From Polyangiaceae bacterium (GTDB lineage Bacteria > Myxococcota_A > Polyangia > Polyangiales > Polyangiaceae), in contig JACKEB010000010.1 in NCBI GenBank assembly GCA_020633205.1, positions 1,240,001 through 1,304,000 on the forward strand: a DNA stretch of 64,000 bases. The letters run 5' to 3'. Both the position numbers and the translations under genes were made by a program. Every line of letters begins with the position of its first letter. The stretch's first letter is position 1. The notes below the pieces were generated by a model, which had not been told where the DNA came from, did no database searches, and worked only from the letters and a program-made list of their open reading frames with translations. Shown here one piece after another: positions 42,341 through 52,600 of this stretch.

Positions 42341-43656
42341 AGTTTGCTGGCGGCGATGTTGGCGAGTTCGCTGCGCTCGCCCTTTTGTAGCAGAATGTGC
42401 CCGGTGATCTGCTCGCCTCGCAGCCGGTCCGCGCTAACGCTGAGACCGTTGGTCGCGCTGTCGACGTAAGGATTGTCGATCTGGAAAGGGTCCCCCGTGA
42501 GCACAATCTTGGTGCCCTCTCCGCAGCGCGTAATGACCGTCTTCACCTCATGGGGGGTGAGGTTTTGCGCCTCGTCCACGATCACGTATTGCTGCGGCAG
42601 ACTACGGCCGCGAATGTAGGTCAGCGGCTCGACCTCGATCTGGCCGTTTTGAACCAGCTCGTCGATGCCTCGAATGTTGCGTCGTTTGCCGCCGCTCGCG
42701 ACTAGCAGAAACTCAAGGTTATCGAAGATCGGCTGCATCCAGGGACCGAGCTTCTCGTTGATGTCTCCGGGCAAGAAGCCCAGATCCCGGCCCATCGGCA
42801 TCACGGGGCGGCTGACAAGGAGCCGCGCGTAGACGCCATCTTCCACCGTGCGCTTCAGGCCAGCGGCGAGCGCGAGCATCGTCTTGCCCGTGCCAGCCAT
42901 GCCGACGAGTGTGACCAAGCGAATGGAATCATCGAGGAGCAGATCGAGCGCGAACGACTGCTCGCGATTGCGCGGCCGGATCCCCATCAAGCCATCGCGG
43001 GGGGTGAGCAGCGCACGTACGGTGCCCTTGTCGGCATGATAGCGCCCGAGCGCGGTGCGTGAGCGCGGGCTGTCGTCGCGTAGCATCACGCAAACGTTCG
43101 GGTACAGGTGCAGGTCCTCTTTCGGACGGATTTCACCCGTCTCGAAGTAGCGGTCGAAGTCGTTGGCCGAGAGCGCGATTTCCACGACTCCGTTATCCAG
43201 TTGCTCTGGCTCGACCGCCTGATTTTCGTACACCTCGGTGCGCAACCCGAGAGTATCCGCACGGATTCTCAGGTTGACGTCCATCGTGATGAAGATGGTC
43301 GGTTGAGTGGGATTGTGATCCCGCAGTTCCAGGGCGGTCTGGAGGATCGCGTGGTCGCCAGAATCGGGATTCAGCGCAATCGCGAGGATTGGCCGCTTAG
43401 TGGGGACGTGAACTCGCAACGTCCCCTCATCCCCCAGCTTCACCCCCTCAGACAGGGAGCCGTTTCGCTCACGCAATCCGTCAAGCAAGCGCGAGATGGT
43501 CCTCGCATTCCGTCCGCGCTCCGACGTGTCCCGTTTGAACTGATCGATCTCTTCGATCACGTAGATCGGCAGGACTAGGTCGTTGTCCTCGAACTTGAAG
43601 ATCGCGTGTGGGTCGTGGAGCAGAACGTTGGTGTCGAGGATGTAGGTTTTCTTCAT
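42337..43656 (-). CDS. PIN domain - PhoH family ATPase
   Basis: A 439-residue PhoH2-type protein. The N-terminal PIN nuclease-like domain (1-~140) has ILDTNVLL (Asp8) and acidic residues in YVIEEID and ITMDVNLR. The C-terminal PhoH P-loop domain has Walker A GMAGTGKT (252-259), GFLPGDINEKLGPWMQPI, Walker B YVIVDEAQN (357-365) and VLTGDPFQID. Characterised PhoH2 proteins unwind and cleave RNA. ATG 43656 is the only sensible start. It is followed with a 4-base overlap by a DUF1704-like metallopeptidase gene. No toxin-antitoxin PhoAT-type small gene is visible upstream. Confidence 0.93.
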   Translation of the reverse strand: MKKTYILDTNVLLHDPHAIFKFEDNDLVLPIYVIEEIDQFKRDTSERGRNARTISRLLDGLRERNGSLSEGVKLGDEGTLRVHVPTKRPILAIALNPDSGDHAILQTALELRDHNPTQPTIFITMDVNLRIRADTLGLRTEVYENQAVEPEQLDNGVVEIALSANDFDRYFETGEIRPKEDLHLYPNVCVMLRDDSPRSRTALGRYHADKGTVRALLTPRDGLMGIRPRNREQSFALDLLLDDSIRLVTLVGMAGTGKTMLALAAGLKRTVEDGVYARLLVSRPVMPMGRDLGFLPGDINEKLGPWMQPIFDNLEFLLVASGGKRRNIRGIDELVQNGQIEVEPLTYIRGRSLPQQYVIVDEAQNLTPHEVKTVITRCGEGTKIVLTGDPFQIDNPYVDSATNGLSVSADRLRGEQITGHILLQKGERSELANIAASKL

Positions 43657-44049
43657 CAGAGATCTCGTTCAAAGCCCGATCGCGCCTGAGCGCGAACATC
43701 GCAACCGCGCGGTGGTTCCGCGCATCGAGCTGCCTTTCAAATAGGTCGGCCTAGTGTGCTTCGAGGCGACCGCCGCGGATAGCTCCACTCGCTGGCGTCC
43801 GCAACGCGCACCCGCGCGAAGGCGCTCGACAGCTCGAGTAGCGCATGGCCACACCTACTGAACATATCGGAATTACATGGTTTACCGACGAGACCGATTT
43901 CCATTCAGCGCCTCGGTGTCGCGCTCCACGACGCCGGTCTCGCACCCCCAGCAGGCCGTGTGAGCGCGGCCCCATGCCTCGAGGCACGCTCGTTCGGCCG
44001 CAGGATGCTGCTCTAGCCAACGAGATTTCGATCCGAGAGACTACCCCTC
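43657..44049. other. 393-base divergent intergenic region
   Basis: Separates the PhoH gene (-) from the cupin lipoprotein gene (+). A locally AT-richer stretch (43857-43885) may contain promoter elements, but I can name no clear -35/-10 pair, terminator or RNA. Confidence 0.45.
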
Positions 44050-45267
44050 ATGTTTCGCATGGCCTCTATTGTCAGCGCCGTCGCAGTGACCCGCTTGAGT
44101 TCCTTGTGTCTTGGCGCTGGGCTTCTCTTCGGGTGCAGCGCCACCGCGCCAGAGTCGCAATACCCTCCGGCGGGCCCGAGCGGCGGGCTGCCCTATATCC
44201 CGTTTCCGGAAGTGAACGACCTGGACGACGAGGAAATCGATGACGACGACGAAGCTAGCGGCGGCTCCGAGGCGGGTGCCCCGAACCCAGGTAGCCAAGC
44301 CTCCGTTTCGGCTGAGCTGCCAAGTAGCATTCCGCTGCTCGGAGCGGTCAGCGAGTGCAAGGCGAAAACCTGCCTACTCAAGGATTGGATCCCAGATCCC
44401 AGCTGGGCAAATCTGCCTGGAAAAGCTCCTGCGGGCGCCGAGTCAAGAGTCGACACTCCCGCGATGGGCCCGCTAGACAGCCCTGCGTTGTTGTGGAGCG
44501 AGAAGCTTCCGAAGGGAAACACCCTAGTACTGCCGCGACACCAGCACCTCGAGTATTACCTGCTTGGAAGCAGCGGCAAGGCGCTAGTGACTGGAGATGA
44601 TGGTGGAGCACCCAAAGCGCTTGGGAGCTGGACGCTGGCGCGCATTCCGGGAGGCGGCGCAAGCGTTCGCGCGACGGAGGACAGCGTCATCCTCATCGCC
44701 GCTCTCACCCCAAAAGAAAGCATCAAGGAAGCCATCGAGGCGGCCCGAGCCAAGCCTTGGGAGGTGCGTTGGAAGAAGCGCTCCGCGGCGATCGAGACCA
44801 GCCAGTTGAACGAGCTTTCAGCGGTGCCCAACCAGGGTGGTTCGCTGCAGGTTCGCCTGACCCTACCAAGCAGCGCTCGCCGGGTTGGGGCTCTGCAGAT
44901 CTTGGTCGGCGGCCCGGACATGCGGGTACCCGAGCACAAGCACGCCACGGAATGGGAGCACGTCGCGATCCTCCAGGGCGCGGGAGAGATGCCCTTCGGC
45001 AAAGCTTCAGAGGGCAAAGCGATGACGCTCAAGGCGGGTGACGTAGTCCGCCTGAGCCCAGGCGACTTGCACAGCTTCCGAGGTACCGGCGCGAAGCCCG
45101 TGGTCGCTCTGCAGATCTACTCGCCGCCAGGGCCGGAGGCGCGCTTTGCCGCAAAGCCGGCATCGGACCAGCCTCCTCCAGCGGGAGACTCGAAGAAGCC
45201 CAGTGACAAGCCGACGGAGAAGGCGAAGGCAGCCCCCGCACCAGCGCCTTCGGCCGCGAAGAAGTAG
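44050..45267 (+). CDS. Bicupin lipoprotein
   Basis: A 405-residue lipoprotein; the signal ends GAGLLFGC (Cys ~29). A very acidic linker (~57-75) follows. Two cupin-like domains are visible. The first has LPRHQHLEYYLLGSSGKALVTG near residue 160. The second has the full metal-site pattern: VPEHKHATEWEHVAILQGAGEM (HxHx3-4E) and GDVVRLSPGDLHSF (PxGxxH). The tail is Ala/Pro/Lys-rich. Cupins range from dioxygenases to sugar isomerases and binding proteins, so the reaction cannot be assigned. ATG 44050 and ATG 44059 are both possible; neither has a ribosome site. The gene ends 33 bases before the membrane regulator-like gene. Confidence 0.78.
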   Translation: MFRMASIVSAVAVTRLSSLCLGAGLLFGCSATAPESQYPPAGPSGGLPYIPFPEVNDLDDEEIDDDDEASGGSEAGAPNPGSQASVSAELPSSIPLLGAVSECKAKTCLLKDWIPDPSWANLPGKAPAGAESRVDTPAMGPLDSPALLWSEKLPKGNTLVLPRHQHLEYYLLGSSGKALVTGDDGGAPKALGSWTLARIPGGGASVRATEDSVILIAALTPKESIKEAIEAARAKPWEVRWKKRSAAIETSQLNELSAVPNQGGSLQVRLTLPSSARRVGALQILVGGPDMRVPEHKHATEWEHVAILQGAGEMPFGKASEGKAMTLKAGDVVRLSPGDLHSFRGTGAKPVVALQIYSPPGPEARFAAKPASDQPPPAGDSKKPSDKPTEKAKAAPAPAPSAAKK

Positions 45268-45300
45268 GGGTTTTCGCTCAACCGTCAGGCTGCGGGTGCG

Positions 45301-47742
45301 TTGGCCCCGGTGGCGGACGTCGGCTATGTTGCGACCGTGCTCGCTCGCTGGCGCCCGCTGTTTCTGCCCGTAGGCTCGCTGCTCTACGTGGGCTCGGCCG
45401 CCGCGCTGGCGAAGGACAACTGGAGCGCATGGGCGGCGCTCGTGCTGATTCCTCTCTTTCTGGTGTTGAGCTGGCGCCGCACTGAGGCGCCGGTTCAAGG
45501 TCAGGACGACATCGACCCAAGCGCGCGCCGTGCCCTACGCGCCGTGATTTGGGGCGGCTCGATGTGGGCGATGGCGCGCACCGGTCCCGCCGGGCGAGCC
45601 GAGCTCGACGCTGCCGCGAACCTGGGGGTGGGTGTCGCAGCCGTCGCCGCATTGGTCGCCCTAGCGAGGATTTCCGCGTCCGGCCGCCTGTTGGCCCCCG
45701 CAGAGCGCATCGCGCCGGTGAAGGGGCTTCTCTCCCCCCCACCCTCAACACGCTCCCTCGACGCCGCCGGTCTGGTCACGTTTCTCTGGGGAATCGCAAT
45801 TGCATTGCCCCTCAGCCGCGCGCTGACCTCCAGCGGAGCAAGTCGCCTCGCCCCGCTGGCGAGTGACTACGCGACAACTACCGCCGGCATTGGGAGCTTG
45901 CTCGTGCTGGTTGCCGCAGCGTGGCGCTTGCGTGTGTTGCGGCGCTTGGAGCTCGGTGTCGCCGATCGCGCGGCAGGCGCCCTCGCCTTGGCGACCACTG
46001 CGTTTTTGGTTGCCGTGCCCGCGGCGCTGCTCGACGTTGCCCCCCCAGACAGGGTGCTGCCCATCGCTCTATTGATGGCTGCGTTCGCCACCACCTGGAC
46101 GGCGACGACAAGCGAACCGACGAGCGTCAGCAAGGGCCTTAGAGGCGTCCTCGCCGTCATGCTCATGGGTTCCCCAGTGACCCTTCTCGCAGGCGTTGCC
46201 GCGAGGCAAGCACCGCAATACGCTGGCACCATCGTGCTCGGGAGCTGCGTGTTGAGCATCGCGGTGGGCCTCCTAGCCCGCGCTGTGGCTCGCCCGTTTG
46301 GTCCGGAACAGTCGCGCTGGCTGGACGCGATAGAACGAGCCACGGAGCGCGCCCTCGAACCAGAGCCCCAAACCGCGATCCAACGCACATTGGAGGCTCT
46401 GAGCAAGACCAGCTCCATGCCCGGGAATCGGCCAGAGCTTTGGCAAATCGATCCCCCAGAAGCGATCAGCGTGGACATCGCAGGCTACCTGCACAGCGCT
46501 CGAGCCGAGGCACCAGCGTCCCTCTTCGAGTTGGCGAGCGCCGAGCCTGAGCGCACCCTGCGCGCAGAAACGCTGCGTCTGGTTCAAATCCGCAAGCCAG
46601 AGGTACGCCCGTTGCTCGACTGGTTCGACAGCCGCAACGCCTTCAGCGCCACGCTGATCAGCGAGGAAGAGGGCCCAACTGGCTTCATCCTTTTGCCTCG
46701 CGGCAACAGGACAGCACCGATGAGCCTCGAAGAGGCCCGTGCGGTTCGCAACCTAGCCGATCGCATCAGCGCGTTGATGGGTGTAGCCGCGGCACTCAGC
46801 CGCTCCCAACAACGCGAGCTCGCAGCGCGCGCGGAGATGGGAGAGCTCGAGGCGAAGCGGGCCGAGCTCGAGCGTGCACTGGACGCTGAGGGTGATGTGA
46901 ACCGCCGCGCCACAGAGCTTCTGGCGCAGGCGCTGACAGGTGTTGGTTACAGTCCCGCGAGCCGGGTGGCGCTGGACGAGCTCGCCCGCCTCGCGCGACG
47001 TACCGGAGAGCTCACCGCAGGCGCGCTGTTGATCCAGCACCCCCGAGGAGTCGACCCGGTACCGTGGGCGGCTCGCTTGCACCTGGATGGTCCACGCAGC
47101 GGAACACGCTTCGTGGTGATCGACGCCGCGCGGAGTGAGTTTCACTCCCCGGCTACCTGGAGCTCCGACACTTCGCCTTGTGTGCTTGCGTTGCGCGGCA
47201 CGTTGATGGTGCTCGATGCGGCCGCACTACCGAGCAGCATCCAAGAAGACCTCGCCCTCCGCGCGCGCAGCGGAGAGTTCCTACTCGTGCTTTCCCGCGG
47301 AACAGAGCGAGAGAATAACCCGTTGTCGCCACGCCTAAACAGAGCTGTCGAGCAAGCGCAAGTTACCTTGCCGTGCCTAGCCGAACGCGCCGAGGAGCTG
47401 CGCCCGATGCTAATCGAGCGGCTCGCGCGTGAAGGCTTGCGGCAGCGCGGCGAACCGCTCGGCGTGGAACCGCGTGTCGTCGCGCTCCTGATCGAGCACT
47501 CCTGGCCAGGAAATGAGCGCGAACTGGATGCGCTGGTTGAGGCGCTCGTCCAGCGGGCCGCGGGGAGCGTGGTGACCGCCGCAGATCTCGCTGCCCTTGA
47601 TTTCCGCCCGGATAGCCTGACCGTAGCCAGTGGCTTCTCGCCCGACCAACGCGCAGCCCCGGATTTGGGGGTGAGCGGAGAGCTGGGAACGCCGCTGCCG
47701 CTACCGACGCGGCGGCGTCCAGGTCCACGCAGAAGGCGCTGA
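45301..47742 (+). CDS. Membrane protein with degenerate sigma-54-activator (AAA+) C-terminal module
   Basis: An 813-residue protein. The first ~340 residues contain about eight hydrophobic helices, reminiscent of membrane sensor domains of PrsK-type kinases. Residues ~400-510 look GAF-like and lead into a coiled-coil (~500-540). The C-terminal ~270 residues follow the order of a sigma-54 activator AAA+ domain, but Walker A and the GAFTGA loop are absent. GTLMVLDAAALPSSIQEDLA occupies the usual Walker B / GTLFLDEIGELP place. LPCLAERAEELRPML and HSWPGNERELDALVEAL match the conserved LPPLRER and PWPGNVREL lid motifs. No Fis-type DNA-binding helix-turn-helix follows; the end is an Arg/Pro tail. 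It is probably a non-ATPase regulator. The start codon (TTG 45301 or GTG 45310) is uncertain. Confidence 0.7.
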   Translation: MAPVADVGYVATVLARWRPLFLPVGSLLYVGSAAALAKDNWSAWAALVLIPLFLVLSWRRTEAPVQGQDDIDPSARRALRAVIWGGSMWAMARTGPAGRAELDAAANLGVGVAAVAALVALARISASGRLLAPAERIAPVKGLLSPPPSTRSLDAAGLVTFLWGIAIALPLSRALTSSGASRLAPLASDYATTTAGIGSLLVLVAAAWRLRVLRRLELGVADRAAGALALATTAFLVAVPAALLDVAPPDRVLPIALLMAAFATTWTATTSEPTSVSKGLRGVLAVMLMGSPVTLLAGVAARQAPQYAGTIVLGSCVLSIAVGLLARAVARPFGPEQSRWLDAIERATERALEPEPQTAIQRTLEALSKTSSMPGNRPELWQIDPPEAISVDIAGYLHSARAEAPASLFELASAEPERTLRAETLRLVQIRKPEVRPLLDWFDSRNAFSATLISEEEGPTGFILLPRGNRTAPMSLEEARAVRNLADRISALMGVAAALSRSQQRELAARAEMGELEAKRAELERALDAEGDVNRRATELLAQALTGVGYSPASRVALDELARLARRTGELTAGALLIQHPRGVDPVPWAARLHLDGPRSGTRFVVIDAARSEFHSPATWSSDTSPCVLALRGTLMVLDAAALPSSIQEDLALRARSGEFLLVLSRGTERENNPLSPRLNRAVEQAQVTLPCLAERAEELRPMLIERLAREGLRQRGEPLGVEPRVVALLIEHSWPGNERELDALVEALVQRAAGSVVTAADLAALDFRPDSLTVASGFSPDQRAAPDLGVSGELGTPLPLPTRRRPGPRRRR

Positions 47743-47787
47743 GCGACTTTGGACACAACTGAGCTAATGCTCAGCCGAAGCTGGCCC

Positions 47788-48216
47788 ATGAGTGACTCTG
47801 TGCGCCAAGCAACTTCACGCCACTACGACTACGAACGCGGCCTCTGCCAGGAAGACCCACCTCGCTCCGACGCTCAACCTGAGAGAGCGGCAGCCGCAAC
47901 ACCTGCCAGCACCCAGTCCAGCCAAAGCGGAGACGCTTCGCAGATTCGGAAGACCAGCGGCACCGGGGACGGTGCGCCTCAGAGCGTCTCGAGCCAACTT
48001 GCCGCGGGCGTTTCCGCAAAGCAACCGAAGGATCCGGGCCTCTGTGAGCGCCGCTTGAGAACCAACGACTTGCTCTGCAAGGTGCTTGGTGGGGCCGTGG
48101 CTCTGCGAGCTCCTGGAGCTTCTAAGGTATTTTCCGGGGCGATCGCCGGCGAATGCGTCCATGTCTGGGAGTGGCTCGAGCGCAACGCTCCCGGCGGAGC
48201 GTGCGGCGACGAGTAG
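47788..48216 (+). CDS. Possible small hypothetical protein
   Basis: An open frame of 142 codons from ATG 47788 (in-frame starts at 47767 and 47749 exist). The first half is Ser/Gln/Ala-rich and low in complexity; the second half has spaced Cys (GLCERRLRTNDLLCK, GECVHVWEWLE, GGACGDE). No domain, signal peptide or ribosome site is recognised. Codon third positions are only moderately GC-rich, so this may not be a gene. It sits between the membrane regulator-like gene and the EF-hand protein gene. Confidence 0.3.
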   Translation: MSDSVRQATSRHYDYERGLCQEDPPRSDAQPERAAAATPASTQSSQSGDASQIRKTSGTGDGAPQSVSSQLAAGVSAKQPKDPGLCERRLRTNDLLCKVLGGAVALRAPGASKVFSGAIAGECVHVWEWLERNAPGGACGDE

Positions 48217-48338
48217 CGACTGGTCGCGGACACCGCAGGGACGAGCGACGTCTGGATGTATTCAGATCGAACGACGCAGCCCCCGAAGCGCCTGGGCTTG
48301 CTGGCCTCGCCTAGGCTTCCATGTGACACTCCGACGCC

Positions 48339-49502
48339 ATGCCTGCGATCGGAGCCGCTTCATCGAGACTCGCCCGTCGCGCCAGCTCAGTCGCACTGCT
48401 GCTCTCAGCAGTGGTCTCTGCCGGCGCCGCTCACGCTGACGACGCCCCCGAGCCGTCGATCAAGGATCAGGGCAAGGCGTTCGTGAAGGAGCTGCGGGAG
48501 CTGAGCGACAGCTGCGGGATCCGGCGTACTCCCAAGCCCAAGGCGAGCGCGCCGACCAGCTTCTCATTGATCTTGGTCGCCTCTCCGTTCGAGCTCGCCT
48601 TCTACGGTGATGACGGCGACCTCTACGCACCCCTCCCAACGCAGAGCGCGTGGAACTACGGCGGGGCAAAGTTCAAGTTCCCAGACCTCTACAAGGGCCT
48701 CTCGCTCCCGAAAGGCAAGGGCTGGGGCAAGCACAAGCCGACGAAAAACTCGAACGAGTACTTCGCGCGCTACCTCGAGCTCGGCGACAAAGCCGCGAAG
48801 CTCCCTCTCGATTTGGTGCGCAAAATGGAGGTCGTTCGCTACACCCTCGACGAGAACGGTGACGGCAAGACCGATACAGATGACCGCAGTGGCACCGAGT
48901 CGAGCAAGAGCGACGCGAGCGATGACAACACGCTCATCAAGCACACCTACGGCACCCGCCTGAAGGATGATGGCAGCACGGAATCGGTTCACGACAGCGA
49001 GGTGCTCGTGCGCGGCGTTCGGGTCGCGTTGGATGCGGGGGACGACTTCGACAAGCGACCGAAGCCGCTGTTCGTGTATACGCTGAGCGAACGCTTCGCC
49101 GAGTTTGACCTGAACGGCGACGGGGACTCCGAGGATGAACTCATCTTCGGAGACAGCGACGGAGATGGTTCGCTGAGCAGTGGCGAGCTGGACGCTCTGT
49201 ACGCGACCGGCACCGGTGCGGAAGCCAGCTTGGTTGGCAACCTTGAAACGGACGAACGCTTCAAAGCCCACGGCGAGGGAGACGCCGCCGTTGCTGGCGT
49301 GCTCGAGCGGGTCAAGCAGGCGAACCCAGGCTTCGACAACCGAGCAGCAAAGCAGTTCGTGCTCAACGCGGTGGTGCGCGCGGAACTCAACCTCTACGTC
49401 GAATACGACGACCCCGTCCGCCACGCACGGGTGCGGCAGCACTTCGGAGGGGCGGCGGCCTTCAGAAACGCAATCATGCGCATCAGAGGCATGACCAAGT
49501 AG
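48339..49502 (+). CDS. Secreted protein with EF-hand-like calcium loops
   Basis: A 387-residue exported protein with signal peptide (core ALLLSAVVSAGAAHA, cleavage near residue 33). Calcium-binding EF-hand-like loops are visible: DENGDGKTDTDD (~171), DLNGDGDSEDE (~255) and DSDGDGSLSSGE (~269). The remainder has no recognised domain (FSLILVASPFELAFYGDDGDLY, RYLELGDKAAKLPLDLVRKM). No ribosome site is evident before ATG 48339. The last 57 bases, including the stop codon, are duplicated exactly 105 bases downstream. A long open frame on the opposite strand is a GC-bias shadow. Function unknown. Confidence 0.72.
   Translation: MPAIGAASSRLARRASSVALLLSAVVSAGAAHADDAPEPSIKDQGKAFVKELRELSDSCGIRRTPKPKASAPTSFSLILVASPFELAFYGDDGDLYAPLPTQSAWNYGGAKFKFPDLYKGLSLPKGKGWGKHKPTKNSNEYFARYLELGDKAAKLPLDLVRKMEVVRYTLDENGDGKTDTDDRSGTESSKSDASDDNTLIKHTYGTRLKDDGSTESVHDSEVLVRGVRVALDAGDDFDKRPKPLFVYTLSERFAEFDLNGDGDSEDELIFGDSDGDGSLSSGELDALYATGTGAEASLVGNLETDERFKAHGEGDAAVAGVLERVKQANPGFDNRAAKQFVLNAVVRAELNLYVEYDDPVRHARVRQHFGGAAAFRNAIMRIRGMTK
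49446..49502. repeat. 57-bp direct repeat, copy 1 (3' end of the EF-hand gene)
   Basis: Identical over 57 bases to 49551-49607. This copy encodes the last 18 residues and the stop codon of the gene. Confidence 0.97.
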
Positions 49503-49550
49503 CCGCATCCCGCTCACACCAGCCGACCCTCCGAAGCAAGCAAACACAGT

Positions 49551-49607
49551 GGAGGGGCGGCGGCCTTCAGAAACGCAATCATGCGCATCAGAGGCATGAC
49601 CAAGTAG
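49551..49607. repeat. 57-bp direct repeat, copy 2 (intergenic)
   Basis: Exact second copy of the EF-hand gene's 3' end, separated from copy 1 by 48 unrelated bases and ending 47 bases before the large kinase gene. Zero mismatches suggest a recent duplication or selection on the sequence. Confidence 0.97.
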
Positions 49608-49654
49608 TCGTTTAGGCCGTTGGAGAATCGGCCCCGCGAAAGTACGCTGCCCGG

Positions 49655-52600
49655 GTGTCAATGGAGGGTCAGTGCCTTGGCGGGCGCTTCGAGGTCGAGC
49701 GTGAGGTAGGTCGCGGCGGCGTCGGTGTGGTGTACCGCGCGCGTGACTTGGAGACTGGCCGCACCGTGGCGCTCAAGGTCGTCGCTGCAGAGGCTGGAAT
49801 GGCGCCCGAGGAGGAGGAGCGCTTGATGAGCGAGGGCCGCGTGCTTCAGGACCTCGATCATCCAGGGATCGTCAAGGTGATCAGCAGCGGCGTCCTTCCC
49901 GACACCAGCCAACCCTACCTGGCCATGGAGTGGCTCGAAGGCGAAGACCTTGCCGCACGACAATCGCGCGAGCCGTTGACACTGGGTGAGTCCGTTGAGT
50001 TGACGATGCACGTCGCGCGCGCGCTCGGCGCAGCACACGCAGCCGGTGTGATCCATCGTGACATCAAGCCCGGAAACATCTTCCTAGTCGCTGCCAACGG
50101 CGAGTCACAGACCACCTTCGGTGCCCAACCCAAGTTGGTCGACTTCGGGGTCGCAAAGAGCGACGACATGCGGGTTACCCAGACGGGAGACATCGTGGGA
50201 ACGCCAGCGTACATGTCGCCCGAGCAGGCACGTGGCGATGCCGCGGTCGACGCCCGCAGCGACATCTACTCCCTCGGCGCAACGCTCTTCGAACTGATCA
50301 CGCGTCGCCCTCCGCATGTAGGCCCCAGCCACATCGCCACCTTGGCCCGCTTGGTCACCACTGCGGCGCCTCGCCTGAGCGAAATCCGCCCGGAAATTCC
50401 GCCGATACTAGACGACCTCGTCTACCATATGCTGGCCACCAGCCCCAGCGAACGCCCCGAGAACGCGCAGCAACTGAGCAAGCAGCTCGAGGAGTCCCTG
50501 GCAGACGCCCAACGCGTAAGCATCCCTCCGGGTTCCACGGACCTTTCACTTTCGCAGCGGCTTGGCTCCAGCGCTTCGCGCCTGGTCACCAGCATCGTCG
50601 CGATCAACTTCAGCAAAGGCTCGAGTCGCGAGCGCGCTCTCGAGCTGTTGCGCTCGCGGGGCGCGGACGCCGTCCCCCTGGGTCAGGATGCCATCGTTGC
50701 GCACCTCGGGGCCCGCCGCGCCGTGGGCACTGAAGCCAGCGCTGCGCTCGACTTGGGCAGGCGTCTGGCACGCGCCGGGGCACGCGTGGGTGTCGCGAGC
50801 GGGCGAGCTCGGGTCAACGTCAACCAAGACTCCGGCGCGGTGAAGCCCGTGGGAGAAGTGGTGGACCGAGCGTCGTCCCTCGCGCGGGAGGCGGAGCTCG
50901 GGCAAGTGCTGGCAGATGCCACCACCGCGGAGCTTGGTCGAGGACGCTACGAGTTTCGCAGCCGGGACGATGGCTCCTCGGTGGTCGGGGAGATCCTCAA
51001 GGGCGGTCAACGGGTTGGCGGAGCGCCCTTCGTCGGACGCGATCGGGAGCTGAACAAGATCCTGACGACATTCGAGCGTTCCCGAGAGGACCACACGCCT
51101 GTAGTCGTTAGCGTCACAGGTCCGCCGGGTATCGGCAAAAGCCGCTTGCGACGTGAAGTGCTGGCACGCCTGAGCGGCAACACACGGGTCATTCTCCAGC
51201 GCAGTGACGCCTACGGTCAGGGGCACGCCCTTGGCGCAGCCGCGGACGTGGTGCGAGGGATCATCGGTCTCTCGAAGGGCACCACGACGGAAGAGGCACG
51301 CGCCGCCTTGGACGCCCGCCTACTTAACCGCACGGAAATCGACGACGGTGCGCGCGACCTGATCGCGCGCATGCTCGCAAACCAGCCGCTGCCCGAAGGG
51401 ATCGACCCCCGCGGTGCCCGCGACCTCTTGTGGCTCGCGATGACTGAGTTGGTGATGGGCGTGGTGCGCGCAGAGGCCACGATCGTGGTGCTCGAGGACA
51501 CGCAGTGGGCTGACCCTGAGTCCGTCGAGTTCATCGATCACTTGCTGGGACGTGCGAATGGACAACCATTGATGGTGTTGTTGCTCGTGCGCCCAGAGTT
51601 CTGGGAGCACAGCGATCGCCTGGCCGGCCGCGACCACACGCGCCTCGAGCTGCGCCCCCTATCGAGACAGGCAGCGGAGGCCATCGCCCGCGCGCTGCTG
51701 GGCGAACGGGCGGACGAGCTGATGCTTGAGCGGATCGCGCAGCAGTCTGCGGGACTCCCGCTGTTCGCCGAGGAGCTCTCGCGGCTCGCCGCGGCGGGTC
51801 GCGACACCACCCACGCTCCAACGATCGAAGCGGCGATTCAGGTATCCATGGACTCCTTGAGTGAGGAGTGTCGTGATGCCTTGGGTCGCCTCAGCGTATT
51901 CGGTACGAGTTGCTGGGACGCTGGACTCGAGGCGATGAACGTCAGCGATGCGGAGTCTCTGATGCGAGAGTTGGCTGGCGCGGAGGTGCTGGTCGAACAA
52001 GCGTCCAGTCGCTTCGCAGACGCCCGGGAGTGGGTGTTCAAGCACGCCTTGGTGCGTGAAGTCGCCTACGAGTCCCTCTCAGACGAAGCCCGCAAGGAGC
52101 TGCATGCCTTGGCGGCGGACTGGCTCGCCAGCATGGGAGAGGACGCAGCGACCGTCGCCGGCCACTACGATCGCGGTGGTCAGCACGAGAAAGCCGCGTC
52201 GCACTGGGAGCGCGCGGCGCAACGCGCGCTCGCTACCAATGCGTTGACGGACGCCCTGCAAATGGCTGAGCGCGCGCTAGCCTTTGCGGACGACCGCCAG
52301 CAAGGTTTCCGCCGGGCAATGTACCTGGACGAGGCCTGGGCGCGCCTCGACCCCCGAGCAAGCGACCGGGAAACGAGCGTGAGCGAGCTGGAAGCAAACG
52401 TCTACGACGAGGCGAGCCAGGTGCGCGCGGAAGGTGCTAGGGCCCGCTTCGACGCGGCGCGAGGCGCCGGGATGGACATCACGGAGCGCTTGCTGGACAC
52501 GCGCGATCGCGCCGCGTCGCTCGGCTTGCATGATGAAGAGGCGCGTTGCTCCGCCGCCGCAGCTTCGCGCCTGGCATTCGCAGGCAGCTTCGCGCCTGCA

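Noticed and set aside
48564..49661. A 365-codon open frame on the minus strand opposite the EF-hand protein gene
   Set aside because: It lacks a domain or signal and mirrors the GC-rich codons of the plus-strand gene, which has a signal peptide and calcium loops.
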